Below, piece after piece: positions 16,815 to 25,164 of a stretch of DNA of 64,000 nt. The stretch is from assembly GCA_017550285.1 (NCBI GenBank), contig JAFZPP010000038.1, positions 25,662 through 89,661 on the forward strand, read 5' to 3'. This DNA is from Oscillospiraceae bacterium (lineage in GTDB: Bacteria; Bacillota; Clostridia; Oscillospirales; Ruminococcaceae). Each line of letters opens with the position of its first letter. Positions within the stretch are counted from its first letter, which is position 1. Position numbers and translations under genes: made by a program. The notes under the pieces are model-generated. The model searched no databases and was not told the DNA's origin. It worked only from the letters and a program-made list of their open reading frames with translations.

Positions 16815-18188
16815 ATGATTGAAGTAATCGGAGTGAAATTCAAAAGCGGCGGCAAAATGTATTATTTTGCGCCGGGCGACTTAAATCCCGCAGAGGGCAG
16901 CTATGTTGTCGTCGAGACCGCAAGAGGTCCGGAATGCGGCGAGGTCGCGGCAAGACGCCATGCCGTGCAGGATGAAAGCATCACGGCTCCGCTCAAGCCG
17001 ATTCTGCGGCTGGCGACGGCGGAGGATATGGCAATCCTGGAAAAGAACCGTGCCTATATGGCAGACGCTATGCGCATCTGTCAGGAACGCATCGACGCAA
17101 GAGGGCTGCCGATGCGGCTCGTGGATGTCGAATGCGGTTTTGACAGCAACAAGCTGATTTTCTATTTCACCGCAGAATCGCGCGTGGATTTCCGCGAGCT
17201 GGTCAAGGACCTCGCACTGGCATTCCATGTCCGCATTGAGCTGCGTCAGATCGGTGACAGAGACGAGGCAAAGCTGCTCGGCGGACTCGGCATCTGCGGC
17301 AGAGAATTCTGCTGCAAGGGCTATCTCAACAGCTTCCAGCCGATCTCGATCAAAATGGCAAAGGAGCAGGGACTCGCGCTGAATCCGACGAAGATTTCCG
17401 GCGCCTGCGGCAGACTGATGTGCTGCCTGCGCTATGAAAGCCCCGTCTATGAGGAGCTCATCAAGCTGACGCCGAAGGTCGGCTCGACGGTCATTCTGCC
17501 GGCAGAAATCACCGGAACGGTTCCGGTCCGCGCCTATGTCATGGAGGCAAATCTCGTGACGGGCAATCTGCGCGTCAAGCCGGAGAATTCCGATGTGCCG
17601 GTCACGGTCAGCCGCGATAAGGTCGAGCGCTTGCAGGATGCCAGCCGCCGCATGACGAAGGACGATCTGCGCGACAAGCGCAATCAGCCGGAAAAAGCCG
17701 ATGCACCGCAGAAAAAGGAGGCAACGCAGCAGAAACAGGAAAAACCTGAGAAGCCGAAGGCGGAGCGTCCGCAGCGGCAGAAGCCGCAGCCGAAGCCTGC
17801 CGAGGAAAAGCCGCAGGTACAGGTGCGCTCCGCTGCCGAAAAAGTGCAGCAGGAGAAACCGGCAGCGCATGCCGCAGCCGTGCTGCATCCGGAATTCGGT
17901 GAGAACCGTCAGCCGAAAGCGGTGTCCGTACCGCAGCCGAAGCCCGCTCCGCGCACTGCACCGCTGCCGGATGATCTCATGGATTTCACCGAGCACCGCG
18001 CGCTTGCGGAGCATCCCGAACGCGCCGCCGAGCATCCGAAGCAGACGCCGCAAAAGCAGGGCGAACAGAACCGCCGCTTCCGCAGACCGAACAACAATAA
18101 CCGCCGCAATCCGAATCACCGCGGACATAATCCGCACCGTCCGCAGGGTGACGGGAAACCGCAGGGCGGCGGGCATACCGAAGCCTGA
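16815..18188 (+). CDS. ricT: RicT (YaaT/PSP1 family) with long disordered tail
   Basis: Regulator of RNA processing and sporulation in Bacillus as part of the RicT-RicA-RicF complex carrying Fe-S clusters. 457 aa here. The start at 16815 follows GGTGG. Residues 1-270 are the PSP1/RicT core with cysteine motifs LGICGREFCCKGYL (about 155-170) and SGACGRLMCCLRYE (about 195-210), plausible cluster ligands. From about 275 to the end the protein is a low-complexity Lys/Glu/Pro/Gln tail that turns Arg/Asn/His-rich (RRFRRPNNNNRRNPNHRGHN), unlike the roughly 275-residue Bacillus protein. The tail looks nucleic-acid-binding. Last gene of the darA operon, ending at a strong terminator. Confidence 0.9.
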   Translation: MIEVIGVKFKSGGKMYYFAPGDLNPAEGSYVVVETARGPECGEVAARRHAVQDESITAPLKPILRLATAEDMAILEKNRAYMADAMRICQERIDARGLPMRLVDVECGFDSNKLIFYFTAESRVDFRELVKDLALAFHVRIELRQIGDRDEAKLLGGLGICGREFCCKGYLNSFQPISIKMAKEQGLALNPTKISGACGRLMCCLRYESPVYEELIKLTPKVGSTVILPAEITGTVPVRAYVMEANLVTGNLRVKPENSDVPVTVSRDKVERLQDASRRMTKDDLRDKRNQPEKADAPQKKEATQQKQEKPEKPKAERPQRQKPQPKPAEEKPQVQVRSAAEKVQQEKPAAHAAAVLHPEFGENRQPKAVSVPQPKPAPRTAPLPDDLMDFTEHRALAEHPERAAEHPKQTPQKQGEQNRRFRRPNNNNRRNPNHRGHNPHRPQGDGKPQGGGHTEA

Positions 18189-18200
18189 ACCGAATCAAAC

Positions 18201-18236
18201 AAGCCGCCGTATTCCCGCTGCGGAATACGGCGGCTT
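18201..18236. terminator. Terminator of darA-ricT operon
   Basis: Perfect 15-bp stem 18201-18215 with 18222-18236. It lies between ricT and the convergent rrf2 gene and may serve both. Confidence 0.85.
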
Positions 18237-18296
18237 GGCAGATACACAAAAAACAGCCCGTGCAGAGCTGCACAGGCTGCTTCATAATTTTACGGG

Positions 18297-18731
18297 TCAG
18301 ATGCAGTAATCGTTGCCTGCCTCGGCGGCATGGTCGATGATATCCTGCACGGTGACGCTGTTGAGATAATCGCTGACGGCTTTTTCGAGCCCCTGCCAGA
18401 TATAGAGTGTCGGGCAGAAACCGGCGCGCGGGCAGTCATTCTCCTCATAATCGAGGCAGGAGACCGGCGCAAGGCTGCCTTCGGTCGCGCGCAGCACCTC
18501 TCCGACCGTACATTCGCTTGCGGGCTTTGCGAGCATATAGCCGCCCTTGTTGCCGCGGTTTGTCCGGAGGATGCCGCTTTTATTGAGCATCGGAACGATC
18601 TGTTCCAGATACTTTTTGGAAATATTCTGCCGCTCGGAAATATCCTTGAGGGAAACATAGCCCTCCTGCTGATGCACTGCCAGTTCGATCAGCATACGCA
18701 GCGCGTATCTGCCCTTTGTCGAGATTTTCAT
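18297..18731 (-). CDS. Rrf2-family regulator, IscR-like
   Basis: DNA-binding repressor/activator of 144 aa. Residues 1-60 form the winged helix-turn-helix (ISTKGRYALRMLIELA, SLKDISERQNISKKYLEQIV). Cys92, Cys100 and Cys106 sit where the [2Fe-2S] ligands of IscR lie (92/98/104 in E. coli), so it probably senses Fe-S status; CymR-type cysteine regulators lack these residues. The gene is divergent from an aminotransferase, and nifS-nifU-mnmA lie 1.5 kb away. A palindrome overlaps the nifS promoter, a good operator candidate. GAAAGGAG precedes the ATG. Confidence 0.9.
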   Translation of the reverse strand: MKISTKGRYALRMLIELAVHQQEGYVSLKDISERQNISKKYLEQIVPMLNKSGILRTNRGNKGGYMLAKPASECTVGEVLRATEGSLAPVSCLDYEENDCPRAGFCPTLYIWQGLEKAVSDYLNSVTVQDIIDHAAEAGNDYCI

Positions 18732-18769
18732 GTATTGCTCCTTTCACACAGAATTCACATCTGTATACT

Positions 18770-18798
18770 ATTATATCACAACTGATTTGCGAATGCAA
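18770..18798 (-). promoter_or_regulatory. Promoter of rrf2 gene
   Basis: Minus strand TTGCAT, 17-base spacer, TATAAT. Confidence 0.65.
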
Positions 18799-18860
18799 GC
18801 AATTTTCGCATGGCAATCTCACGTTTTTTGTACAGAAAAACGCATCCGATTCTTGCAAAA

Positions 18861-18877
18861 CATACAAAATCTGTATG
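18861..18877. promoter_or_regulatory. Inverted repeat between rrf2 and aminotransferase
   Basis: CATACA, 5 bases, TGTATG. It lies about 75 bases before the aminotransferase start; possible operator. Confidence 0.4.
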
Positions 18878-18949
18878 CTTACAGTGTATTCCGGAATCCG
18901 TCTGCGGATACGGGAATACATGATGATCCGCACAAAAAGGAGAACCCAT

Positions 18950-20122
18950 ATGCCGACACTTTCCTCCAGAACCGCCGGTTTTACCGATTCGGTCATCCGC
19001 AGAATGACGCGGATATCCAATCAGTTCGGCGCGGTCAATCTTTCGCAGGGCTTTCCGGATTTCGATCCGCCGAAAGCAATCCTCGACCGGCTCGCAGAAG
19101 TCACGCGCGAGGATTTTCACCAGTATTCGATCACATGGGGCGCGCAGAATTTCCGCGAGGCGCTCGCCGCAAAATACGAACACTTCGCGGGCAGGGCAAT
19201 CGACCCGAACGGCGAGATTGTCGTCACCTGCGGCAGCACCGAAGCCATGATGGCGGCGATGATGAGCGTGACCAATCCCGCCGACAAGGTGATCGTCTTC
19301 TCGCCGTTCTATGAGAATTACGGCGCAGATACGATTCTTTCCGGCGCAGAGCCGATCTATGTCCCGCTGATTCCGCCCGCATTCACATTCGACGCGGATG
19401 TCCTCGAGGCTGCATTCCGGCAGCATCCGAAGGCACTGATTCTCTGCAATCCCTCCAATCCCTGCGGCAAGGTCTTTACCCGTCAGGAACTGGAGGTCAT
19501 TGCAGACCTCGCAAAGAAATATGACACCTTTGTCATCACGGACGAGGTCTATGAGCATATTCTCTATCAGCCGCATCGGCATACTTATCTGGCAACGCTG
19601 CCCGGCATGTGGGAGCGCACGATTCAGTGCAGCTCGCTCAGCAAAACCTATTCGATTACCGGCTGGCGGCTCGGTTATGTCATCGCTGCGCCGGAGATCA
19701 TTGAGACCGTCAAGAAGGTGCATGATTTCCTGACAGTCGGTGCTGCGGCACCCTTGCAGGAGGCGGCGGTCACGGGTCTGCGCTTCGGCGACGATTATTA
19801 TATGGCATTGCAGCAGGAATATACCGAAAAGCGTGATCTGTTCCTTAAAGGACTTGACCGGATCGGCATTGCGCATACGGTGCCGGAGGGCGCATACTAT
19901 ATTCTGCTCGATATTTCGGAATTCGGCTATGCAAACGATCTGGAATTTTGCGAGCTGCTTGCGGAAAAGGTCGGCGTCGGCGCGGTGCCGGGCTCGAGCT
20001 TCTTCAGGGAATCCGAAAACCGCTACATCCGGCTGCATTTTGCAAAAAAACAGCAAACACTCGAGGACGCACTCAGCCGCCTTGCCGATATCCGCAAAAG
20101 AATGCCTGTCAGGCAGCGCTGA
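18950..20122 (+). CDS. Pyridoxal-phosphate aminotransferase, class I/II
   Basis: Cytosolic PLP enzyme of 390 aa. AAAGGAG lies 7 bases before the ATG; upstream in-frame ATGs have no such site. VNLSQGFPDFDPP, TCGSTEAMMAAMM, NPSNPCGKVF, TDEVYEHI and SSLSKTYSITGWRLGY (PLP lysine about Lys232) are the fold-type I aminotransferase motifs in order. It is close to the kynurenine-aminotransferase/aspartate or methionine transaminase (YbdL-like) branch. The substrate cannot be fixed by eye. Divergent from the Rrf2 gene, and followed by a 215-base gap before nifS, so it may or may not belong to the sulfur cluster. Confidence 0.88.
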   Translation: MPTLSSRTAGFTDSVIRRMTRISNQFGAVNLSQGFPDFDPPKAILDRLAEVTREDFHQYSITWGAQNFREALAAKYEHFAGRAIDPNGEIVVTCGSTEAMMAAMMSVTNPADKVIVFSPFYENYGADTILSGAEPIYVPLIPPAFTFDADVLEAAFRQHPKALILCNPSNPCGKVFTRQELEVIADLAKKYDTFVITDEVYEHILYQPHRHTYLATLPGMWERTIQCSSLSKTYSITGWRLGYVIAAPEIIETVKKVHDFLTVGAAAPLQEAAVTGLRFGDDYYMALQQEYTEKRDLFLKGLDRIGIAHTVPEGAYYILLDISEFGYANDLEFCELLAEKVGVGAVPGSSFFRESENRYIRLHFAKKQQTLEDALSRLADIRKRMPVRQR

Positions 20123-20220
20123 GTTTTATATTTCCCCTTCGGCGAATGACCGTGAGGCGAGTTTTTTGCGCACCCTGCCGGCGATACCGCATAAATGCAA
20201 TCCTGTTTCACCAGAAATTT

Positions 20221-20244
20221 TACTTTGCCTATTGACAAAGTAGG
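20221..20244. promoter_or_regulatory. Candidate Rrf2/IscR operator over nifS promoter
   Basis: Perfect inverted repeat TACTTTG (20221-20227) and CAAAGTA (20236-20242) with a nested CCTA/TAGG pair. It covers the -35 box of nifS. Confidence 0.5.
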
Positions 20245-20260
20245 AAAAACGTGTTATAAT
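20232..20260 (+). promoter_or_regulatory. Promoter of nifS operon
   Basis: Consensus TTGACA, 17-base spacer, TATAAT. Confidence 0.85.
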
Positions 20261-20337
20261 GTGCTTACTGCAAGAATTCTGCTGTAATTATCACAGCAGA
20301 TGCGTTATATCATCTATGAAACAGGAGGCTTCTGTCC

Positions 20338-21525
20338 ATGATCTATGCGGATAACGCTGCAACAACCAAAGTCAGCGAAGCGGCGCTCGCGGCAATGCTC
20401 CCCTGCCTGACGCAGGTCTACGGCAACCCTTCGAGCCTGTATGCCTTCGGTCAATCCGCGAAGGAACAGCTTGAGGATGCCCGTGCACGCATCGCACGCT
20501 GCCTGCATGCCGACCCGAAGGAGATCACCTTCACATCCGGCGGCAGTGAAGCGGATAATCAGGCACTGCGCACCGCAGCGGCGCTCGGTGCAAAAAAAGG
20601 AAAAAAGCATATCATCTCGACCGCGTTTGAGCATCATGCGATTCTGCATACGCTCGACGCACTCAAAAAGGAAGGCTTCGAGATCACGCTGCTCGATGTC
20701 CACGAAAACGGACTGATTACAGCGCAGCAGGTCGCGGAGGCAATCCGTCCCGATACGGCACTTGTCACGGTGATGTTTGCGAACAACGAGATCGGTACCG
20801 TGCAGCCGATTGCAGAAATCGGCGCGGTCTGCCGCGAAAAGGGCGTGCTGTTCCATACGGATGCCGTGCAGGCGGCAGGACATCTGCCGATTGACGTACA
20901 GGCTATGCAGATCGACATGCTCTCGCTCTCCGGACATAAATTTCACGGTCCGAAGGGCACCGGCGTACTCTATGCCAGAAAGGGCATCCGGCTCGAAAAC
21001 CTGATCTACGGCGGCGCTCAGGAACGCAATAAGCGCGCAGGTACGGAAAATCTTCCCGCGATTGCCGGTATGGCGGCGGCGCTTGAGGAAAGCGTCGCGC
21101 ATCTCAGTGAGACGACAGAGAAGCTCATCCGGCAGCGCGACAGACTGATCAGGGGACTGTCCGAGATTCCGCACAGCACCTTAAACGGGGATGCCGTGCA
21201 CCGGCTCCCTTCCAATGTCAATTTCTGCTTTGAGGCAATCGAAGGCGAATCGCTGCTGCTTCTGCTCGACGATAAAGGCATCTGTGCCTCCTCGGGCAGC
21301 GCGTGCACATCCGGTTCGCTCGATCCGAGCCATGTGCTGCTGGCAATCGGCAGACCGCATGAGGTCGCGCACGGTTCGCTGCGGCTTTCGCTCGGCGAGG
21401 ATATTACCGATGATGAGATTGATTATCTGATTGCATCGGTCAAAGACGTTGTCACATATCTGCGGAACATGTCGCCGGTCTGGCGCAGTCTGAATGAGGG
21501 AAAGCAGCCGTTCGTGCTGCCGTAA
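20338..21525 (+). CDS. nifS: Cysteine desulfurase
   Basis: PLP enzyme that converts cysteine to alanine and a protein-bound persulfide for Fe-S cluster assembly and tRNA thiolation. 395 aa. IYADNAATTKVS, SGGSEADNQAL, VMFANNEIGTVQP, SLSGHKFHGPKG (PLP Lys201) and SGSACTSGS (active Cys323) are all present. AGGAGG precedes the ATG at 20338. nifU follows 22 bases later and mnmA 16 bases after that, so one transcript supplies sulfur donor, scaffold and a sulfur acceptor enzyme. Could also be called iscS. Confidence 0.96.
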   Translation: MIYADNAATTKVSEAALAAMLPCLTQVYGNPSSLYAFGQSAKEQLEDARARIARCLHADPKEITFTSGGSEADNQALRTAAALGAKKGKKHIISTAFEHHAILHTLDALKKEGFEITLLDVHENGLITAQQVAEAIRPDTALVTVMFANNEIGTVQPIAEIGAVCREKGVLFHTDAVQAAGHLPIDVQAMQIDMLSLSGHKFHGPKGTGVLYARKGIRLENLIYGGAQERNKRAGTENLPAIAGMAAALEESVAHLSETTEKLIRQRDRLIRGLSEIPHSTLNGDAVHRLPSNVNFCFEAIEGESLLLLLDDKGICASSGSACTSGSLDPSHVLLAIGRPHEVAHGSLRLSLGEDITDDEIDYLIASVKDVVTYLRNMSPVWRSLNEGKQPFVLP

Positions 21526-21547
21526 TATCGGGAGGAGATGCTTTACT

Positions 21548-21991
21548 ATGGCACTTTACAGTGAAAAGGTTATGGACCACTTCCGCAATCCGCGGAATGT
21601 CGGCGTCATCGAAAATGCCGACGGCGTCGGCGAGGTCGGCAACGCCAAGTGCGGCGATATCATGAAAATCTATCTGAAAATCACGGGAGAACAGGGCAGC
21701 GAGATCATCGAGGATGTCAAGTTCGAGACCTTCGGCTGCGGCAGCGCAATCGCATCGAGCTCTATGGCAACCGAGCTGATCGCAGGCAAGCCGCTTTCCG
21801 AGGCGCTCACGCTGACGAACAAAGCCGTCACCGAGGCACTCGACGGTCTGCCGGCACATAAGCTGCACTGCTCCGTGCTCGCGGAGGAAGCAATCAAGGC
21901 GGCAGTCAAGGATTACTACGATAAAAACGGCATCGCCTATGATCCGGAACAGTTCCGCGAGGGGGACGAACCGCATTGCTGCGGAGATTAA
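21548..21991 (+). CDS. nifU: Fe-S cluster scaffold protein, NifU/IscU N-terminal type
   Basis: Scaffold on which [2Fe-2S] clusters are built, 147 aa. The ATG at 21548 follows GGAGGAG; the frame runs upstream but into nifS. Ligand cysteines Cys35 (GNAKCGD), Cys64 (FGCGSAIASS) and Cys108 (LHCSVLA) with Asp37 match the IscU active site. It is a single-domain IscU form, with a short C-terminal extension ending HCCGD that adds two cysteines not part of the classical site. It is located between nifS and mnmA in one operon. Confidence 0.95.
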   Translation: MALYSEKVMDHFRNPRNVGVIENADGVGEVGNAKCGDIMKIYLKITGEQGSEIIEDVKFETFGCGSAIASSSMATELIAGKPLSEALTLTNKAVTEALDGLPAHKLHCSVLAEEAIKAAVKDYYDKNGIAYDPEQFREGDEPHCCGD

Positions 21992-22007
21992 CGGAGAATC
22001 AAACAAT

Positions 22008-23081
22008 ATGGCAAAGGCATTGATCGCAATGAGCGGCGGCGTGGATTCAAGCGTCGCCGCACATCTGACATTGCAGGCAGGCTATGAGGGCATCGGCTGC
22101 ACGATGCGGCTCTATGACAACGAGGATGCGGCAGTCTCCGGCGAGAGCACCTGCTGCTCGCTCGATGATGTCGAGGATGCAAGGGCTGTCGCTTTCCGGC
22201 TCGGTATGCCGCATTATGTATTCAATTTCACGGAGGCGTTCCGCAGACAGGTGATCGGCAAGTTCATCCGCTGTTATCAGTGCGGCAAAACGCCGAATCC
22301 CTGCATTGAATGCAACCGGTATCTGAAATTTGAAAAGCTGCTCGAACGCGCACAGGTGCTCGGCTGCGACAAGATCGTCACGGGGCATTATGCACAGGTT
22401 GTTGAGACCGATTCCGGTTTTCAGCTCCGCCGCGGTGCCGATGCCTCAAAGGATCAGAGCTATGTGCTCTATATGCTGACGCAGGAACAGCTAAAGCATA
22501 TCCTGCTGCCGCTCGGCGGACTGACAAAGACGGAAGTGCGCCGGATTGCAGAGGCACAGGGCTTTGTCAATGCACACAAATCCGATTCGCAGGATATCTG
22601 CTTTGTGCCGGACGGCGACTATGCGCGCGTCATTCAGGCACATACCGGCGAAACACCCGCCGCGGGTGATTTTGTAGATTTGCAGGGCAATGTCATCGGG
22701 CAGCATCAGGGTCTGATTCACTATACGGTCGGACAGCGGCGCGGTCTCGGCATTGCAATCGGCAAGCCTGCATATGTCTGCGGTCTGGATGTGCCGCGGA
22801 ACCGCGTGATTATCGGCACAAACGATGATCTTTTTACCGATACCTGCACCGTCGAAGCGGTCAACTGGATTGCCGGTGCGCCGCCGCAGGAACCCGTGCG
22901 ATGTCAGGCGAAAATCCGCTACCGGCATCCGGCACAGCCTGCAACGGTCACATTCACGGACGAACACACCGCCGTGCTGAAATTCGATGCATCGCAGCGC
23001 GCAATCACTGCCGGACAGGCTGCCGTATTCTATGACGGAGAGATCGTGCTCGGCGGCGGCGAAATCCGTTCCGTGCCGTAA
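22008..23081 (+). CDS. mnmA: tRNA-specific 2-thiouridylase
   Basis: Forms 2-thiouridine at the wobble position of Lys, Glu and Gln tRNAs using sulfur passed from a desulfurase. 357 aa. The PP-loop is SGGVDSS at 9-15. Catalytic cysteines are Cys99 (NPCIECN) and Cys198 (SQDICFV). YTVGQRRGLGIAIG lies in the central domain. The last part is the beta-barrel C-terminal domain. It is the third gene of the nifS-nifU-mnmA operon and ends at a strong terminator. Pairing with NifS suggests that this desulfurase is the dedicated donor. Confidence 0.95.
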   Translation: MAKALIAMSGGVDSSVAAHLTLQAGYEGIGCTMRLYDNEDAAVSGESTCCSLDDVEDARAVAFRLGMPHYVFNFTEAFRRQVIGKFIRCYQCGKTPNPCIECNRYLKFEKLLERAQVLGCDKIVTGHYAQVVETDSGFQLRRGADASKDQSYVLYMLTQEQLKHILLPLGGLTKTEVRRIAEAQGFVNAHKSDSQDICFVPDGDYARVIQAHTGETPAAGDFVDLQGNVIGQHQGLIHYTVGQRRGLGIAIGKPAYVCGLDVPRNRVIIGTNDDLFTDTCTVEAVNWIAGAPPQEPVRCQAKIRYRHPAQPATVTFTDEHTAVLKFDASQRAITAGQAAVFYDGEIVLGGGEIRSVP

Positions 23082-23091
23082 TATATGATGA

Positions 23092-23121
23092 AATCCCCGA
23101 TGATACGTTTCATCGGGGATT
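23092..23121 (+). terminator. Terminator of nifS-nifU-mnmA
   Basis: Perfect 12-bp stem AATCCCCGATGA/TCATCGGGGATT with 6-base loop. Confidence 0.85.
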
Positions 23122-23177
23122 ATTTTGTATCCTGGCTTTTTTCGCAGTTCGTTTTTTCAAAGATTGCTTCTCTCAGC

Positions 23178-23206
23178 TTGCTTTTTGCGTAATAATATGA
23201 TATAAT
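23178..23206 (+). promoter_or_regulatory. Promoter of trmB operon
   Basis: TTGCTT, 17-base spacer, TATAAT. The -35 surroundings (GCTTGCTTTTTGCG) recur in the tandem repeat at 35541-35746. Confidence 0.7.
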
Positions 23207-23246
23207 AGAATGGATTATACAATTACAAGAATAAGGAACGATTGCT

Positions 23247-24083
23247 ATGAGAATCCGATTCAAAAAATGGGCAAGACCTGAGCTCGCCGCATCACCGTTC
23301 TGCATGGATAACGCATTTGCACTCGCCGGAACATGGCGGCAGCAGTTCGCAAAACCCGATCAGCCGTTTTATGTCGAGCTCGGCTGCGGCAAGGGCGGCT
23401 GGGTCTCGCAGGCAGCCGTGCTGCATCCCGAAAACAATTACCTCGCGCTGGATATCAAATCCGAGATGCTTGCCGTCGCCAAGCGCAAGACCGAGCAGGC
23501 ATTCGCCGATGCAGGCAGAGAGCCGGACAATATCCGCCTTTCGATCCTGAATATCGAGCGCATCTCCGAGGTGCTCAAACCCGAGGACGGTGTAGACCGC
23601 ATCTATATCAATTTCTGCAATCCGTGGCCGAAAGAAGGCCATAAAAAGCGCCGCCTGACGCATCCGCGGCAGCTCCGGCAGTATGCGGCGATCCTGCGCG
23701 GCGAACTGCATTTCAAAACCGATGACTGCGATCTCTTCACCGAATCTATCGAATATTTCGAGCAATCCGGCTGGGAGATTCTGACGAAGAGCTTTGATCT
23801 GCATGCAGATGAGCCTGCTGACAATATCCGCACGGAGCATGAGAATATGTTTACGGAAATGGGCAAGAAAATCCATTTCCTGATTGCCAAACCGCCGGCA
23901 GATGCCTTCGGAAAACCCGTTCCGAATCTGCACGCGCCGGATACGGTCAAGCTGTTTCATGCACTGGAAAAGCAGCGCATGCTCGGCATCCTGACAGAGG
24001 AGCAGTTCGAGCAGCGCAAACGTGAAATCCTCGGAGAACCGGAGGAGGTACCGCATGACGAGGGAATGGAAGTGGAAAAGTAA
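23247..24083 (+). CDS. trmB: tRNA (guanine-N7)-methyltransferase with C-terminal SHOCT-like tail
   Basis: Methylates G46 of tRNAs with S-adenosylmethionine. 278 aa versus about 215 usual. The SAM site is ELGCGKG at 44-50; ALDIKSEML, NFCNPWPKEGHKKRRL and HFKTDD follow as the TrmB motifs. The extra C-terminal part (about 236-270) reads LFHALEKQRMLGILTEEQFEQRK, which resembles a SHOCT module (Leu-x2-Leu, Gly-Ile-Leu-Thr-x2-Gln-Phe-x3-Lys). That is unusual for TrmB, and its role is unknown. Overlaps the next small gene by 29 bases. Confidence 0.93.
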   Translation: MRIRFKKWARPELAASPFCMDNAFALAGTWRQQFAKPDQPFYVELGCGKGGWVSQAAVLHPENNYLALDIKSEMLAVAKRKTEQAFADAGREPDNIRLSILNIERISEVLKPEDGVDRIYINFCNPWPKEGHKKRRLTHPRQLRQYAAILRGELHFKTDDCDLFTESIEYFEQSGWEILTKSFDLHADEPADNIRTEHENMFTEMGKKIHFLIAKPPADAFGKPVPNLHAPDTVKLFHALEKQRMLGILTEEQFEQRKREILGEPEEVPHDEGMEVEK

Positions 24084-24318
24084 ATCCGGCAAGGCATATT
24101 TTCATGCCGGATGCGGAACACAGGACGCCGTCGGCGCAGAAAAGCCGAGCGAAGCAATCCCCTTGCAGGAAGGCGTCCGGCTGCTCTTCGGCAGAGGCGT
24201 CGATCATGTCTGGTTTCTCTCGCTGATTGCCGGTCTGCTCGCGCTGCTGCTGCCGCGCAAAAAACATCGGCGCAGAAAGCTCAGAAGCAATCTGGCAAAA
24301 ATCAGACGGACGTTCTGA
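24055..24318 (+). CDS. Small membrane protein
   Basis: Predicted 87-aa protein, overlapping the trmB end by 29 bases but with a strong GGAGGAGG site just before its ATG. One hydrophobic segment at about 52-68 (VWFLSLIAGLLALLLP) is followed by a very basic tail (RKKHRRRKLRSNLAKIRR), consistent with an inner-membrane protein with a cytosolic basic end. No family recognised. Its reading frame and spacing suggest co-translation with trmB. Confidence 0.55.
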   Translation: MTREWKWKSKSGKAYFHAGCGTQDAVGAEKPSEAIPLQEGVRLLFGRGVDHVWFLSLIAGLLALLLPRKKHRRRKLRSNLAKIRRTF

Positions 24319-24355
24319 GGGTCCTGATACAGCGGGCAAAGCGGAAGGCGGTCTT

Positions 24356-25117
24356 ATGATGGAAATGAATGTTTGCCCGTTCTGCGGGCAGGGACGAATC
24401 TTCAAGGTCAGACTGAAAACGGATATCAGCAGATACTCCGGCAGCCAGATGATTCGGCTCTGCGATGAATGTGACGGTATCTGGAAACCGGACGAGCCGA
24501 TTACCGGACATACCGGAGCGTCCGTACATGTGCTGGCGGAAATGCTCGGGCTTCCGGAGGAGCAGTTATGGGATGACATGAAAATCGTACAGATTGAGCT
24601 GCTGTATGCGGATACAGAAAAGACGCTTCGGATCACTGATTTCCAGTCCGGCGGCAGTCATTCGGATTTTACTGCCGCGGATACGCTCTGGGGACAAAAG
24701 CTCCGGATTGATGTTTCCTTCTCGGAGACGCTCGGCAAAACTGCGGAAACGCTTGCGGCAGCGCTGCCGGCAATCAGCAACAAGCTGGCATTTCTCGAAG
24801 AACTGGAGGACAACATCCGGCAGTGTACCGCTTACCGGCATCTGGATCAGCTTGCAGCGGAACAGCTCAGTACGCGCGCAAAGAACGAAGACGGCAAAAC
24901 GGTCACGCTTGCGGACGGCAGCACCGTTCCGGCTGATGTGACACCTGAATGCTTCATGAAAAGCCTGTATCCCGTTGAGATGCGCTTTCTGTTTCAGGAC
25001 AGCACAGAGCGCAGTCAGGCTGATCTTTTACTCGGCTGCAAGCCCGATTATTTCGCAGGGCGCCGCATCCGTATCAGTATCAATGAACAATACCGGATCG
25101 AATGCGAGGGCATCTGA
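24356..25117 (+). CDS. Unknown protein with N-terminal zinc ribbon
   Basis: 253 aa. Two Cys pairs near the start (CPFCGQGR about 6-13 and LCDECDGIW about 36-44) look like a zinc ribbon. The rest is a mixed alpha/beta sequence of about 190 aa with no motif I recognise; the stretch around 85-120 resembles the small beta proteins common near toxin systems, but this is not enough for a call. GGAAGG lies about 9 bases before the first of two tandem ATGs. It lies 37 bases downstream of the small membrane protein gene. Confidence 0.6.
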   Translation: MMEMNVCPFCGQGRIFKVRLKTDISRYSGSQMIRLCDECDGIWKPDEPITGHTGASVHVLAEMLGLPEEQLWDDMKIVQIELLYADTEKTLRITDFQSGGSHSDFTAADTLWGQKLRIDVSFSETLGKTAETLAAALPAISNKLAFLEELEDNIRQCTAYRHLDQLAAEQLSTRAKNEDGKTVTLADGSTVPADVTPECFMKSLYPVEMRFLFQDSTERSQADLLLGCKPDYFAGRRIRISINEQYRIECEGI

Positions 25118-25164
25118 AAGCCGGCGCACCCGATCTGAACAAGCAATAAAGGAGGCTGGTTCCC

